64,000 nucleotides of DNA from an uncultured Vampirovibrio sp. (GCA_910577515.1 CAJTLW010000010.1:21495-85494), one strand, 5' to 3'; counted from the stretch's first letter, positions 18,601-26,679 are shown. Numbers and translations: made by a program. Notes: generated by a model from the sequence alone, not told the origin.

Positions 18601-18694
18601 TCACAATACCAGAAAATATGGGCGGGCTTAAAATATTACCTTTTCGGGCAATTGAAAAAACACTTTGTGTTATGTTGAATTTCTTTAAAACCAT
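15665..18694 (-). CDS. Giant glycine-rich protein with type IV prepilin N-terminus (paralogue A)
   Basis: The 1009-residue protein has a 50-residue leader and then F-S-L-I-E-M-L-M-A-L-L-V-A-S-L-L-L-A-A-L. This is a class III prepilin signal with the conserved Glu at +5 and Ala (not the usual Gly) at -1. After it comes a short linker, then a repeat-poor glycine-rich passenger with many G5-G8 runs between segments such as F-T-V-P-A-M-V-N-K-L-E-A-T-L. Blocks shared with paralogue B (53459-56341) include C-T-P-G-K-G-G-T and G-Y-G-C-G-G-G-G-G-Y-G-L. An AGGAG ribosome site precedes the ATG. The leader includes a translated copy of a dispersed repeat. A surface fibre or adhesin exported through a pilus-type machine is the likeliest role, by inference. 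No pilus assembly genes are adjacent. Confidence 0.8.
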   Translation of the reverse strand: MVLKKFNITQSVFSIARKGNILSPPIFSGIVNIPSVIAREVRPKQSRKPAFSLIEMLMALLVASLLLAALAPVVTRRMNESLTVNSNVNFSDGETIVKELTFGMNEQTAVCTETGYEYDSKGNITGEYCEGTFVVPNDVYQLKVIAIGAGGGGGTAPTAGFTEYTTTGSTNSFTVPAMVNKLEATLISGGAGGGAGGQTLAEHTFVTSGNGGVTNQTDTKKLTVLSNATGTWTVPETARGKNILVTACGGGGGGAGSGTSGYIIDASKSGGGGSGGYVQNQVATLNNSSAANIFIGGGGGGGGGNDSYVTGGGARPYGGGAGGKEGGSAARVAGSYPGGDGGYTAVNTVTGALFSTGGSGDRGVGGNGSNAYTESITGGKGTIGGNGGNSGLWGTFANGLTYVTTLGGGSGAGGGSEGGGGGSSASTGAGGGGGGATLIKQGASELFNIGGGGGGGAGTVHIDTPDAGILFSGGGGGGGNGGGTGGGYSHSPYTGGYGGKGGVSGTIFNGGKVSTIWGGNYCGGGTASSANRGNGTSGYDGAITVKYLDYGPGGSGGGGGQFVPIQPITKITENQILTIKIGSGQTGGIKGRIDKKSDGFGEIVLPTLGKGEDPARSLYDDYVTEIYGNGETLLSTARIHNNDRYGYGLYGGSYTGEIFDKEHNPYYGCQGWSTDGVNYRYINYSSIGFSNTHGHNAGDAEGTQTIILQKHTFANGTTGGAGGTITTPWFKCTPGKGGTKDSPAGGDASGYGCGGGGGYGLSNGGKGSGGYARLSWNMFWDTATEAYKRAENGTGGGGASGNTIISGLDVIPGDVIRFRIGKGGAGAFVSNNTVTGAKSGGITVFGCSGNNNACTGGIRAGGGGGGGSTTINGANELINGIAGSISSECKVGGRNYINNTSVCSKGIAGKVSADKITGGEGAAYIIPASLSQYSKKLGAEALKGTGGKGGIQDTGENANGKPASGIASGGGGAAIRYSTTATLNSSETSNPISGGAGSDGKIILEWIKK
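18551..18590. repeat. Dispersed repeat, copy 1 (inside the leader of paralogue A)
   Basis: The unit runs, on the minus strand, from TGTTATTGCGAGGG to CGAAGCAATCCAGAAAA. It encodes V-I-A-R-E-V-R-P-K-Q-S-R-K just before the prepilin cleavage region. Other copies are at 19020-19060 and 53567-53600. Confidence 0.8.
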
Positions 18695-18708
18695 AAGTTT
18701 TAACTCCT

Positions 18709-18734
18709 TTTAGATAAACAATTTAGATAAACAA
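18709..18734 (-). promoter_or_regulatory. Perfect 13-bp tandem repeat upstream of paralogue A
   Basis: On the minus strand the unit TTGTTTATCTAAA occurs twice with no gap, immediately before the AGGAG ribosome site. Related paired boxes precede the other two glycine-rich genes (53426-53450 and 62800-62836). It probably lies at the promoter or in the 5' leader and may bind a regulator. Confidence 0.75.
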
Positions 18735-18809
18735 TGATTTTTGTTAAAATCTGTGATTTCGGAAAAATAGGTCACAGACATTTTAGAATTATACGGCAAA
18801 ATAGTTCAC

Positions 18810-19019
18810 ATGACAAGACTGCAATTTTTAGGAAAAAATATCAAAAAATACCGGCTCAAAAACAACTTCAGTCAAGAGTTTTTGGCCGAGCAGTGTGATT
18901 TAAGCCGTGAATATATTTCAAGAATTGAGTCGGGTCAAAAATATGTAAGTCTTAAAAAAATTTTTTTAATTGCAGATACTTTAAAAGTGACAGTAAATAC
19001 GCTTTTTGATTTTAAATGA
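18810..19019 (+). CDS. XRE-family helix-turn-helix regulator, 69 aa
   Basis: A single HTH domain fills the protein: F-L-G-K-N-I-K-K-Y-R-L, then F-S-Q-E-F-L-A-E-Q-C-D-L-S-R-E-Y-I-S-R-I-E-S-G (about residues 20-42), then a dimerisation-type tail ending L-F-D-F-K. It is divergent from paralogue A with about 115 bp between the starts, so the tandem box there is a possible operator; this is not shown. No clear ribosome site is seen. It resembles the XRE protein at 15089-15307 in size but is clearly a different sequence. Confidence 0.85.
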   Translation: MTRLQFLGKNIKKYRLKNNFSQEFLAEQCDLSREYISRIESGQKYVSLKKIFLIADTLKVTVNTLFDFK

Positions 19020-19060
19020 TTTTCTGGATTGCCGCGGTCGTTTCACTCCCTCGCAATGAC
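19020..19060. repeat. Dispersed repeat, copy 2 (intergenic)
   Basis: TTTTCTGGATTGCCGCGG...CTCCCTCGCAATGAC matches copies 1 and 3, here between two genes. A further GCAATGACAAG is duplicated directly after it (about 19053 and 19072). Confidence 0.8.
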
Positions 19061-19103
19061 AAGGGTGGGTGTGCAATGACAAGAGCGGGGCATTTTATTA
19101 GGA

Positions 19104-19766
19104 TTACCCTACAACACCGAGGTCGAGAACTTTTTTTACTTCATCTTTAATTTTTTGATGAATTGTATCAACCGATAATTCGCCATCTATGGTTATAAAA
19201 TTGTATTCATTCTGCAATCGGTCGTATTCTTCAAGACACTTATTCTGATAAATTTCAAAACTTTTATAGATATCTGTTGAAAGACCGATATCGCGCCCTG
19301 ATTCAAAATAATCAAGTCCTTTTGTACCTATCATACGTTTTAAAAGCTTATCTACGGGCATTTTAAGATAAAAAACTAAATCCGGCACAGGCGCAAAATC
19401 GTATAATTTTTTTACCCATTTAATATCATGACCTCTTACAGAATCACGAACAAAAGCGGTGTAAATGTATCTATCTAAAAGCACGACAAAACCTGCTTTT
19501 AAGGCAGGGATAATCACATTTTCAAGGCGGTCGGCATAATCTGCCGCATAAAGAAGGCTGAAAGTTGTTGTATTCAAGAGATTGCGTTCTTTTGCTTCAT
19601 TAATTACATCTGATATCAGACGGGAGGTTTTCCATTCTGATAACATGCAGCCGTAGCATTCGTTTTCAATATATTTTTTAAGAAGATTTACTTGCGTGGA
19701 TTTTCCTGCGCCGTCTGTTCCTTCTATTACAATTAAAAGCCCGTCATAGCCGTGTTTTTGATACAT
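19104..19766 (-). CDS. Thymidylate kinase-like protein (second of a tandem pair)
   Basis: dTMP kinases phosphorylate dTMP to dTDP. This 220-residue protein has the P-loop E-G-T-D-G-A-G-K-S-T near residues 15-24, the D-R-Y-I-Y-T-A-F motif and the segment Y-A-A-D-Y-A-D-R. It starts directly after the stop of its neighbour (TAAATG on the minus strand). The two proteins share many blocks (V-I-I-P-A-x-K-A-G-F, D-R-Y-x-Y-T-A-F, K-W-V-x-x-x-Y), so they arose by duplication, yet each has diverged. Typical Tmk proteins end the DRY block differently (often DRYxxSTLAYQ), so a related nucleotide kinase function is possible. Confidence 0.75.
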   Translation of the reverse strand: MYQKHGYDGLLIVIEGTDGAGKSTQVNLLKKYIENECYGCMLSEWKTSRLISDVINEAKERNLLNTTTFSLLYAADYADRLENVIIPALKAGFVVLLDRYIYTAFVRDSVRGHDIKWVKKLYDFAPVPDLVFYLKMPVDKLLKRMIGTKGLDYFESGRDIGLSTDIYKSFEIYQNKCLEEYDRLQNEYNFITIDGELSVDTIHQKIKDEVKKVLDLGVVG

Positions 19767-20441
19767 TTATATATTTATACCTTTCGAATTTAAAAGTTCT
19801 GTGACAAGTTTTCTAAAATACATTTGTTTTTTATGGATTGTTTCGTTGGCATCAACCGGAACAAGCCCGTATTCATCAATCATATCTTTATACTGCTCTA
19901 TTACTCTGTTTTGAAACAATACATAGCTTTTATAGGGATTGTTTGATAATTTTAAATCCATACCGGCTTCATAATATTTCGGCTGACGGTTCATGCATAT
20001 TCTATCCAATGAAACCTTTGCACTTACATCAAAATAAAGGGTTAAATCCGGCTTGATTGCAAAACCGTACATATTTCGAACCCATTTTTTATCAACATCG
20101 CGGGCAACATCACGGGCAAAAGCCGTATAAACGTATCTGTCGGCCAAAACTATAAAGCCTGCCTTCATTGCGGGGATAATAACTTTTTCAAGACGGTCTG
20201 CAAAATCTACCGCATGGAGGAGAGAAAACGTACGTCCTGAAAGAAGATTTTTCTTTTTAGCTTTTTTTGTGGTTTCAGAGATGAGGTCGGATGAGTTCCA
20301 ACAGGTTAAGATGACATCTAAATTTTTGGATTTCAGCCAGCTGTATAATAAATCAAGCTGGGTTGATTTGCCGCTTCCGTCAATTCCCTCAACACAAATA
20401 AGTACGCCTTTCAGGTCATGGTTTTTACTAAATCTTAACAT
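19767..20441 (-). CDS. Thymidylate kinase-like protein (first of a tandem pair)
   Basis: The 224-residue protein has the P-loop E-G-I-D-G-S-G-K-S-T near residues 19-28, a D-F-A-D-R motif and the block D-R-Y-V-Y-T-A-F-A-R-D. A long C-terminal helix follows. The ribosome site is AAGGGT. It lies immediately upstream of its paralogue with no spacer, so they are certainly cotranscribed and may act as a heterodimer or on two substrates. Which one is the essential Tmk cannot be told from sequence. Confidence 0.75.
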   Translation of the reverse strand: MLRFSKNHDLKGVLICVEGIDGSGKSTQLDLLYSWLKSKNLDVILTCWNSSDLISETTKKAKKKNLLSGRTFSLLHAVDFADRLEKVIIPAMKAGFIVLADRYVYTAFARDVARDVDKKWVRNMYGFAIKPDLTLYFDVSAKVSLDRICMNRQPKYYEAGMDLKLSNNPYKSYVLFQNRVIEQYKDMIDEYGLVPVDANETIHKKQMYFRKLVTELLNSKGINI

Positions 20442-20521
20442 TTTGTACCCTTGTTTTTTGGTATTGCTTTTTTAATAATTATATAGTAATAATTCATATT
20501 TTAAAAATGACGGAGAGAATA

Positions 20522-21403
20522 ATGTTAAATTCACTTAAGAAATCTTTTAATATAGTAAAAGAGAATCCTTTTATAACACTTTATTTTGTATTGTATTTAA
20601 TTATTTTATTTTTAATAATCCCCATTTTAATTGCTGGAAGAAACATTTTTATATCAATGATTTTAGGGGTTTTAATCCTTCTTTTAACCTGTGCTTTTAT
20701 TTCAGGCTGGTTTAACATGATAAAAACTTCTGTTGTTTCATTTAAAGAAAATAAAACTCCTGAAGAAAAATTTGAAGAAGCCGTAAAGCTTAAGAATGAT
20801 TTCTTTTGCGGGGTATCAGAATATATTTTACCAGTAATTACAGGGGCAGTAGCAATTACAGCATTATTCTATTTTCATTCTTATCTTTCAGATTTAATAT
20901 TTGGCAAGATTGATGCCGTTATTTACGAACTTGGAAAATATGCAAATGATACAGAAGCTTTAAAGAATTATTTTGTATCATTGCCAAATTCCACATGGGA
21001 ATTGATATTTAAAAAGAGTATATTTTCTTATGCGGTTTGCAGCCTTATAAGCTTATTTTTCCTATATTGGGGTGCAAGCTTATATTTAAACAAGAACTGT
21101 TCGAAAAATCCATTTTTAGCGATGGGCGATGCAATTAAGTTTATGTTTAAAAATTTCTTTCAAACCGTTGCTGCATTTATATTGTTGGTTATTATAAACT
21201 TTGCTTTAATGACCTTTCAGGCATTATTTGTTCAAAACGTTATAATTTCTTTTATTACAATGATTTTAAGGATTTATTTTGCAGCGTATATGATTGTGTT
21301 AATATTTGATTTATATGAAGCAAACGAACCAACCTGCGCACAAATTGCCGATAATAGTGATAACGGGACCGACAGCATCGGGGAAAACTGCCCTCTCAAT
21401 TAA
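20522..21403 (+). CDS. Polytopic membrane protein, unknown family
   Basis: The start is placed at the ATG at 20522 because GGAGAG lies just before it; the longer frame from 20507 would bury that site. About six hydrophobic segments are visible, for example L-I-I-L-F-L-I-I-P-I-L-I-A-G, V-L-I-L-L-L-T-C-A-F and F-I-L-L-V-I-I-N-F-A-L. A charged loop separates the first two from the rest. The layout resembles DUF4013/YciC-like membrane proteins, but I cannot assign a family. The last 30 residues are hydrophilic and encoded by DNA that also encodes the start and P-loop of miaA in another frame, an overlap of up to 89 bp. Confidence 0.65.
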   Translation: MLNSLKKSFNIVKENPFITLYFVLYLIILFLIIPILIAGRNIFISMILGVLILLLTCAFISGWFNMIKTSVVSFKENKTPEEKFEEAVKLKNDFFCGVSEYILPVITGAVAITALFYFHSYLSDLIFGKIDAVIYELGKYANDTEALKNYFVSLPNSTWELIFKKSIFSYAVCSLISLFFLYWGASLYLNKNCSKNPFLAMGDAIKFMFKNFFQTVAAFILLVIINFALMTFQALFVQNVIISFITMILRIYFAAYMIVLIFDLYEANEPTCAQIADNSDNGTDSIGENCPLN

Positions 21404-22226
21404 GCTTGCAAAAAAGCTTGGTGCCGAAATTATTTGCGCCGATTCAAGAATTGTATACAAAGGGCTTGATATAGTTAGCGCTAAGCCTGATGAAGATGAA
21501 CGCGAAGGTATCCCCCATCACTTAATTGATATTAAAGAGCCTGTGGGGGAAGCCTATAGCGCCGGAGATTTTGCCATTGATGCCAGAATTGCAATTGAAA
21601 AAATTGAGGCAAAAGGTAAGCCTGTAATAGTTTCAGGGGGAACATGGTTTTATATAAAATGCCTTCTGGATGAACAACAATTGCCGGAAATAAGCGCCAA
21701 TAAAGAGCTTCGTGATAAGTTTGAAAAATATGATAACGACACACTCTGGAAAATATTGAATGAAGTTGACCCTAAGAGAGCATCTGAAATTCATAAAAAT
21801 AATAAAGAAAGGGTAATAAGGGCGCTTGAGATGGTGCAGGCAGCAGGGGGCAAGGTTTCAAGCATGAAACGTGCTAAAAATCACTTTGATGCTATCTGGT
21901 TTTCAAATGATTTTATAGAAGAAAAAAACCGCGAAACCCTTTATAAAAGAATAGATTTAAGGGTGGATATGATGGTAAAAAGCGGGCTTTATTATGAATG
22001 GGAACGATTAAAGGCAAAATATTCAAAAAATGAAATTTTAGAAAATACCATTGGATTAAAAGAATTTTTTGAACTTGAGGACGGGATTTACAAAAACATC
22101 GACGAAGCTGTTAATAAAATTAAACAGAGAACAAGAAATTTTGCCAAAAGACAATTAACATTTTTTAAAGCTGAAAATAAAATAAATATTGTGAAAAATG
22201 AGGATGAAATTTTAAAATTTCTGTAA
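21315..22226 (+). CDS. miaA: tRNA dimethylallyltransferase
   Basis: MiaA adds a dimethylallyl group to A37 of tRNAs reading UNN codons. The protein has the P-loop G-P-T-A-S-G-K-T near residues 18-25 and the conserved D-S-R-I-V-Y-K-G-L-D-I-V-S-A-K-P block. It also has H-H-L-I-D, S-G-G-T-W-F-Y and the I-K-Q-R-T-R-N-F-A-K-R-Q tail motif. The ATG at 21315 is preferred to the TTG at 21306; neither has a ribosome site, so translation is probably coupled to the upstream membrane gene that it overlaps. The P-loop codons lie inside that overlap. Confidence 0.93.
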   Translation: MKQTNQPAHKLPIIVITGPTASGKTALSIKLAKKLGAEIICADSRIVYKGLDIVSAKPDEDEREGIPHHLIDIKEPVGEAYSAGDFAIDARIAIEKIEAKGKPVIVSGGTWFYIKCLLDEQQLPEISANKELRDKFEKYDNDTLWKILNEVDPKRASEIHKNNKERVIRALEMVQAAGGKVSSMKRAKNHFDAIWFSNDFIEEKNRETLYKRIDLRVDMMVKSGLYYEWERLKAKYSKNEILENTIGLKEFFELEDGIYKNIDEAVNKIKQRTRNFAKRQLTFFKAENKINIVKNEDEILKFL

Positions 22227-22314
22227 TTTACAAGGTCTTAAGGGCAATTTTTGATAAAATCTTGTTTTATATAAATTATAGGAATTTTAAAAAGGAAGGT
22301 TTAATTTCAAGCTG

Positions 22315-22944
22315 ATGCAAAATTATCCCCAAATGCAAGCGCCAACACAGATATATACAGTTCCGCCAAAGATTGTTTATAATAATCAGGGAAACATTCC
22401 TGCTGCAAATCAAACAGCTCAAAACACATCTCAAGCAGCACCTTCCGTTCCTATGGCACATATCCCTTTGGAACAGGATGTTTTATCTTTAAGCACAAAA
22501 CCTGATTTTAATATTTCTTTAAATGAAACCCAAAATAAGGCTATAAGCCCTGTTAATGCTGAACTTAACGCACAAATGCCTGCACCCGATATTAAAAATG
22601 ACATTCAAAATACACCACAGGAAGCAGACAATGGTGCAAAAGAAACTCCGCTGCCTTCATTAAATATTGGTGTAGTAGATGCGCCAAATAACGGCTCTAG
22701 AACACCTGTGATTGATGATATTAATGCAAGGGCGCAAGAATTGGAAGCAATGGATAATATAAACCCTTCCAATCCGGAATTAAATAATCAAAATAATTCT
22801 CCGGTACCTCAGGCACTTGGTAAAAAACCTTTAAGCGCCGGAAAATTGAGTGCATATTTGTCTTTAGGGTCATTGGGGCTGATTTTAGCTATGATTATTC
22901 CCAAAGGCATTTCAAAAATTGCAAAATTAATCAAACATAAGTAG
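22315..22944 (+). CDS. Pro/Gln/Asn-rich protein with C-terminal membrane helix
   Basis: The first 175 residues are disordered in character, rich in Pro, Gln, Asn and Ala (A-P-T-Q-I-Y-T-V-P-P-K, N-Q-T-A-Q-N-T-S-Q-A). They are followed by one hydrophobic segment L-S-L-G-S-L-G-L-I-L-A-M-I-I-P and a basic end K-L-I-K-H-K. This tail-anchored layout suggests a membrane-tethered linker, not an enzyme. GGAAGG is present but about 16 nt upstream of the ATG. It shares its Gln/Asn-rich style with the big tagged protein at 23607-25754 encoded nearby on the other strand. No family is recognised. Confidence 0.6.
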   Translation: MQNYPQMQAPTQIYTVPPKIVYNNQGNIPAANQTAQNTSQAAPSVPMAHIPLEQDVLSLSTKPDFNISLNETQNKAISPVNAELNAQMPAPDIKNDIQNTPQEADNGAKETPLPSLNIGVVDAPNNGSRTPVIDDINARAQELEAMDNINPSNPELNNQNNSPVPQALGKKPLSAGKLSAYLSLGSLGLILAMIIPKGISKIAKLIKHK

Positions 22945-23038
22945 TACTTCTTTTAAGTTTTGCTTGCTTAAAACATATATCATGACCTATAATGGTTTTA
23001 TCTGGTTAATAATGTTTTAAGAAAGATTTAGTATACTT

Positions 23039-23605
23039 ATGAAAAAATATGGTTTTACTTTAGCAGAAACTCTTATAACACTTGCTATTATAGGTATTTG
23101 CGCAGCAATGCTCATTACCACAATAAAAAATATAAATCCTAATGAAAAATCAAATATAGTGATGGCAAGAAAGATTGTAGGCAATTTTACGGAAGCTACA
23201 AAACAGGTATTGTTATTTAATTCAAAAACAAAAAAAATGGATGATATAGGCTGCAATGATACAGCATGTGTTACTGATTTATATGCAAAATATTTACAGG
23301 TTACAAGAAAATTGTCAACAAACACTATAGGCCTTGGCGGCAGCTGTTCTCCTGTCGGCGAACTAATTGACGGGTCAATGTTTTGTATAGAATACGATAA
23401 AGACTGCGGTATCAGCGAAACAAATCCTGTACAAATTTTGCCTCCAGATGAAGGGGTTACAACTGATGTTATTGTTTCAGACGGCACCTGCGCTATGATA
23501 TATTATGATGTAAATGGTTCAGAAAAACCAAACCTTGCAGGAAAAGACCAATTTGTGATTCCTGTTAGGAAAACAGGCGTAAGAGTTCAGGCAACAAATA
23601 ATTAA
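23039..23605 (+). CDS. Type IV pilin-like protein (short leader)
   Basis: The protein starts M-K-K-Y-G with F-T-L-A-E-T-L-I-T-L-A-I-I-G immediately after, a textbook class III signal: Gly at -1, Phe at +1 and Glu at +5. A 20-residue hydrophobic helix follows, then a 150-residue globular part with six cysteines (for example G-C-N-D-T-A-C and G-G-S-C-S-P), likely in disulfides. The length of 188 residues is normal for a pseudopilin or minor pilin. It may be processed by the same prepilin peptidase as the glycine-rich paralogues. The convergent gene at 23607 begins 1 bp after its stop. Confidence 0.8.
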   Translation: MKKYGFTLAETLITLAIIGICAAMLITTIKNINPNEKSNIVMARKIVGNFTEATKQVLLFNSKTKKMDDIGCNDTACVTDLYAKYLQVTRKLSTNTIGLGGSCSPVGELIDGSMFCIEYDKDCGISETNPVQILPPDEGVTTDVIVSDGTCAMIYYDVNGSEKPNLAGKDQFVIPVRKTGVRVQATNN

Positions 23606-23606
23606 A

Positions 23607-25754
23607 TTACCCTAAAATTTTCATGGCTTCCATTTCAGCTTTGTCTGCTTTGGATAGCATGGTTTGAACATTTTGGTTGGTTATTTCTTCAGCTTTAATT
23701 GTATTTGTATCTCCTTCAACATAATTAAATGGTTTTGATGAAGGAATATAAGTCCTTACAGGTTCGTTGCTTTCAGGAGCTTTTTCCTGCTGCGCCTGCA
23801 TATTATTTTGAACAGGCTGTGCAGCTTGTGTTTGCTGTATTTGCTGAACGGGCTGTGCGGCACCATTATTTACATGGTTTTGTAAAAGAGAACTCGGCGC
23901 TATGGGAGAATTTGAAAATTTATTTGCCTGTGTTGTATTTTGTGTTGCATTCGGAGTATCAGGTAAAGCTGCAATCATCTGCAATAAAACTACAGGGTTT
24001 TGCTCAATAGCAGCAAGTGCTTGAGGGTCATTTTGAAGAGCTGCTACAAATTCAGGATGCGCTTGAAGCTTTGCTATCATTTGTTCTTCTGTCATGTTTA
24101 AATTTTTCATAACTTCAGCCTGTGCAGCAGCTTGCGCCTGTTGAGCCTTCAGTGCAGCTTCTTCATCGGGGTCATAGGGCTTGCCGAATACTTTATTAAT
24201 AGCAGCTCTAAATGGTTTACCAAATATACCCTGGAATACAAACATGATGAGGGCAAGTCTCATAAAACCGCCTACAAAACCAACCGTTTTACCCGGAAGC
24301 CGTTTAAAGAAACCTTTAATCGTCTTATCATTCGCATATTTCTGCCATTTTTGGCCTAAGCCCATTCCGAAGAATTTACCAACCCCTCTCAACATTCTGG
24401 AGAAGATTCCTTTTCCTTGAGTGTTACCGAGTGTTGCAAGACTGTACATTGTAGCACATGCCAAAGGCGTTGTAATGGCTAGAGAACCAATTGTTCCCAT
24501 AAAATCATCCGCCATTGTAGCTGCCTTTTTCTCTTTAGGGGCATCTTGAACGTTATTATAAAGGTTCATAATCATACCGCATAAGAAGAAACCTAGGCCT
24601 GATTTATCGTTTACGAAGTTTGAAATAGCTTCTGTCGGAAACAGAACTGATTGTTGAACCAAAGAACCGATTTTTGTACTTGTAGCCTGGCCTGATATAA
24701 TGCTGTGTTTTATTAAGGCATCACCAAGATTACCTCTGCCAAATTCTTTCCACTTATCGCCTCTTATTTTCTTTCCAATATTGTTTGCAAGGTTTACAGG
24801 CCACCAGTCGCCCGGAATTTTCATTATGCCTTTACCGTTATTCATGGTAAGGTTTGTAAATTCAGAAACATCAATGTTTAGTTTACCATCTAAACCTGTA
24901 ATTTTGCCTGCTTTTAATTGTCTTAATATTGTTTGTAAGCCTTTTTCATCGGTAACAACACCGTTTTTTATAACACCAAAATTTTCACCGATTGAATGAA
25001 GAAGCTTGTTGCTTACATCCATTGTATCGCCGCCAAGCATATCAAAAACTTCTTTTGCTTTTGATTCGCCGACAAGCTTTTTCAATGATTCAATTTTCTT
25101 AGCATCATCGCCACCCATTTTTGCAAAAGCAGTTTCTAAGGTATCAGGAGCTGTCAGGGAGAAAATTCTTTTTAAACCTGAACCCGTACCTTTTGCAAAA
25201 GAATTTACGGCTTTTGCTCTTCTGTTTGCAAAGGTTTCAAATATATCATCTATTGTTTTGCTTTTTCTTAAAAACTTAACGACGCTGTCTTTTGCGCCTT
25301 TTAATTTGCCTGTAATATTCGTATATATGTTATTTTTTTTCAGTGCATTACTTATATCTATACCTATATCAGCAAGTTTTTCGGTTGAAAACTTACTGTT
25401 TCCGGCTTTTGCAAGACCTATAACAGTTGCAAGGGTTAAACCAAGTGAAATCAAAGTTTTTTTAGGGTTATTGAAGTCGATCCCAAACATGTTTTTAAAC
25501 ATCATGGTAAACGGGTTATCGTCAACCTGTTTTTGAACTTCCTGGGCGCCTTTTTCGAGGGTTTCTCTGTCTATTGCACCAAAGTTTGGGTCATTAGCGT
25601 TGCTTTCAAAGGTATCCGGCTTTATTGTAAGGGTGCCAAAGTTTTGGCTTTGCGGTTGATTATTATTTTGAATATTTTGCACATGTTGAGGTTGAACGGC
25701 ATTTTGTCCGTTAAATTGTAAATTTCTATTCTGTTGATTTAAGCCTGAAACCAT
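23607..25754 (-). CDS. Large tagged membrane protein, 715 aa
   Basis: The protein opens with a Gln/Asn-rich leader, M-V-S-G-L-N-Q-Q-N, containing L-Q-F-N-G-Q (F14, G16), and a second F-G-T-L box near residue 40. There are several hydrophobic stretches: L-I-S-L-G-L-T-L-A-T-V-I-G-L-A around residue 110, more near residues 390-440, and M-R-L-A-L-I-M-F-V-F-Q-G-I-F-G near residue 500. The C-terminal 200 residues are Gln/Ala/Pro-rich and disordered. No domain is recognised. It has the same overall build as the partial protein at 1-1919. It stands alone, facing away from etfBA. Confidence 0.75.
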   Translation of the reverse strand: MVSGLNQQNRNLQFNGQNAVQPQHVQNIQNNNQPQSQNFGTLTIKPDTFESNANDPNFGAIDRETLEKGAQEVQKQVDDNPFTMMFKNMFGIDFNNPKKTLISLGLTLATVIGLAKAGNSKFSTEKLADIGIDISNALKKNNIYTNITGKLKGAKDSVVKFLRKSKTIDDIFETFANRRAKAVNSFAKGTGSGLKRIFSLTAPDTLETAFAKMGGDDAKKIESLKKLVGESKAKEVFDMLGGDTMDVSNKLLHSIGENFGVIKNGVVTDEKGLQTILRQLKAGKITGLDGKLNIDVSEFTNLTMNNGKGIMKIPGDWWPVNLANNIGKKIRGDKWKEFGRGNLGDALIKHSIISGQATSTKIGSLVQQSVLFPTEAISNFVNDKSGLGFFLCGMIMNLYNNVQDAPKEKKAATMADDFMGTIGSLAITTPLACATMYSLATLGNTQGKGIFSRMLRGVGKFFGMGLGQKWQKYANDKTIKGFFKRLPGKTVGFVGGFMRLALIMFVFQGIFGKPFRAAINKVFGKPYDPDEEAALKAQQAQAAAQAEVMKNLNMTEEQMIAKLQAHPEFVAALQNDPQALAAIEQNPVVLLQMIAALPDTPNATQNTTQANKFSNSPIAPSSLLQNHVNNGAAQPVQQIQQTQAAQPVQNNMQAQQEKAPESNEPVRTYIPSSKPFNYVEGDTNTIKAEEITNQNVQTMLSKADKAEMEAMKILG

Positions 25755-25893
25755 GGAATATCCTTAAAATTTTGCTTTAATATATAATAATAAACACATG
25801 AATATAAAATTTATTTACCAATGGTAACATTTCTTAACAATAAAAATTAATATGCTATAATTAAACAATAAAGAAATTTTTAGGGTAGAAAAA

Positions 25894-26679
25894 TTGAAAA
25901 TCATAGTATGTGTAAAACAGGTTCCAGATACAAATGATGTTAAATGGAGCAGCGAAAATACAATAATAAGAGAAGGGCTTATAAATATAATAAACCCTTA
26001 TGATGAATATGCAATTCAAAAGGCACTTGAAATAAAGAGGATAAACCCTGATTCTACAATAACACTTTTATCAATGGGACCTGTTTGCGCTAAAGAAGTG
26101 CTTGAATATGGGCTTTCCCTTGGGGCGGATGATGCTATTCATCTTTGTGATAAAAGATTTTCAGGCGCAGACACTGCTGCTACAAGCAAAACTTTGGCTT
26201 ATGCCATAAAAAATATTATAAAAGATTTTGATATTATAATTACGGGGCAATTTGCAATAGACGGCGATACAGCTCAAACAGGGCCTTCGCTTGCATGCAG
26301 GCTTAATTTGCCTGTTTTAACTTATGTAAAAAGTATTTTGGATACTGACAGCGGAAAAATTGTTGCAAAGCTTGATGCAGAAGATGAAATAACGACGGTT
26401 GAAGCTCCTTTGCCCTGCGTTTTATGTGTTTTAAAAAGCAAACAGGAGGTAAAAAATCCGAGTATTGAAGATTATATAAAAGCACAGGGCAAACAAATAA
26501 AGGTTGTAAATCTTGAGGATACCGGGCTTTGCGCTGAAGAAGCCGGCTTAAAAGGCTCACCCACTTTTGTTCAACGAGCTTTCCGCCCCGAAATTAAAAG
26601 ATGGTGCAAAAAAGTTAAATACGATTATGCAAAAGAAATTTTATCTTACGTAAGGGAAGAAAATGGCAAAGAAATCTGA
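25894..26679 (+). CDS. etfB: Electron transfer flavoprotein, beta subunit
   Basis: EtfB binds AMP or FAD and pairs with EtfA to move electrons from acyl-CoA or other dehydrogenases. The 261-residue protein begins at a TTG (M-K-I-I-V-C-V-K-Q-V-P-D) and has the typical N-P-Y-D-E-Y-A-I-Q-K-A-L-E block. The signature segment G-R-Q-x-x-D-x-D-T-A-Q-x-G-P appears here as G-Q-F-A-I-D-G-D-T-A-Q-T-G-P. Its end overlaps etfA by 17 bp. The neighbours do not show which dehydrogenase it serves. Confidence 0.95.
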   Translation: MKIIVCVKQVPDTNDVKWSSENTIIREGLINIINPYDEYAIQKALEIKRINPDSTITLLSMGPVCAKEVLEYGLSLGADDAIHLCDKRFSGADTAATSKTLAYAIKNIIKDFDIIITGQFAIDGDTAQTGPSLACRLNLPVLTYVKSILDTDSGKIVAKLDAEDEITTVEAPLPCVLCVLKSKQEVKNPSIEDYIKAQGKQIKVVNLEDTGLCAEEAGLKGSPTFVQRAFRPEIKRWCKKVKYDYAKEILSYVREENGKEI

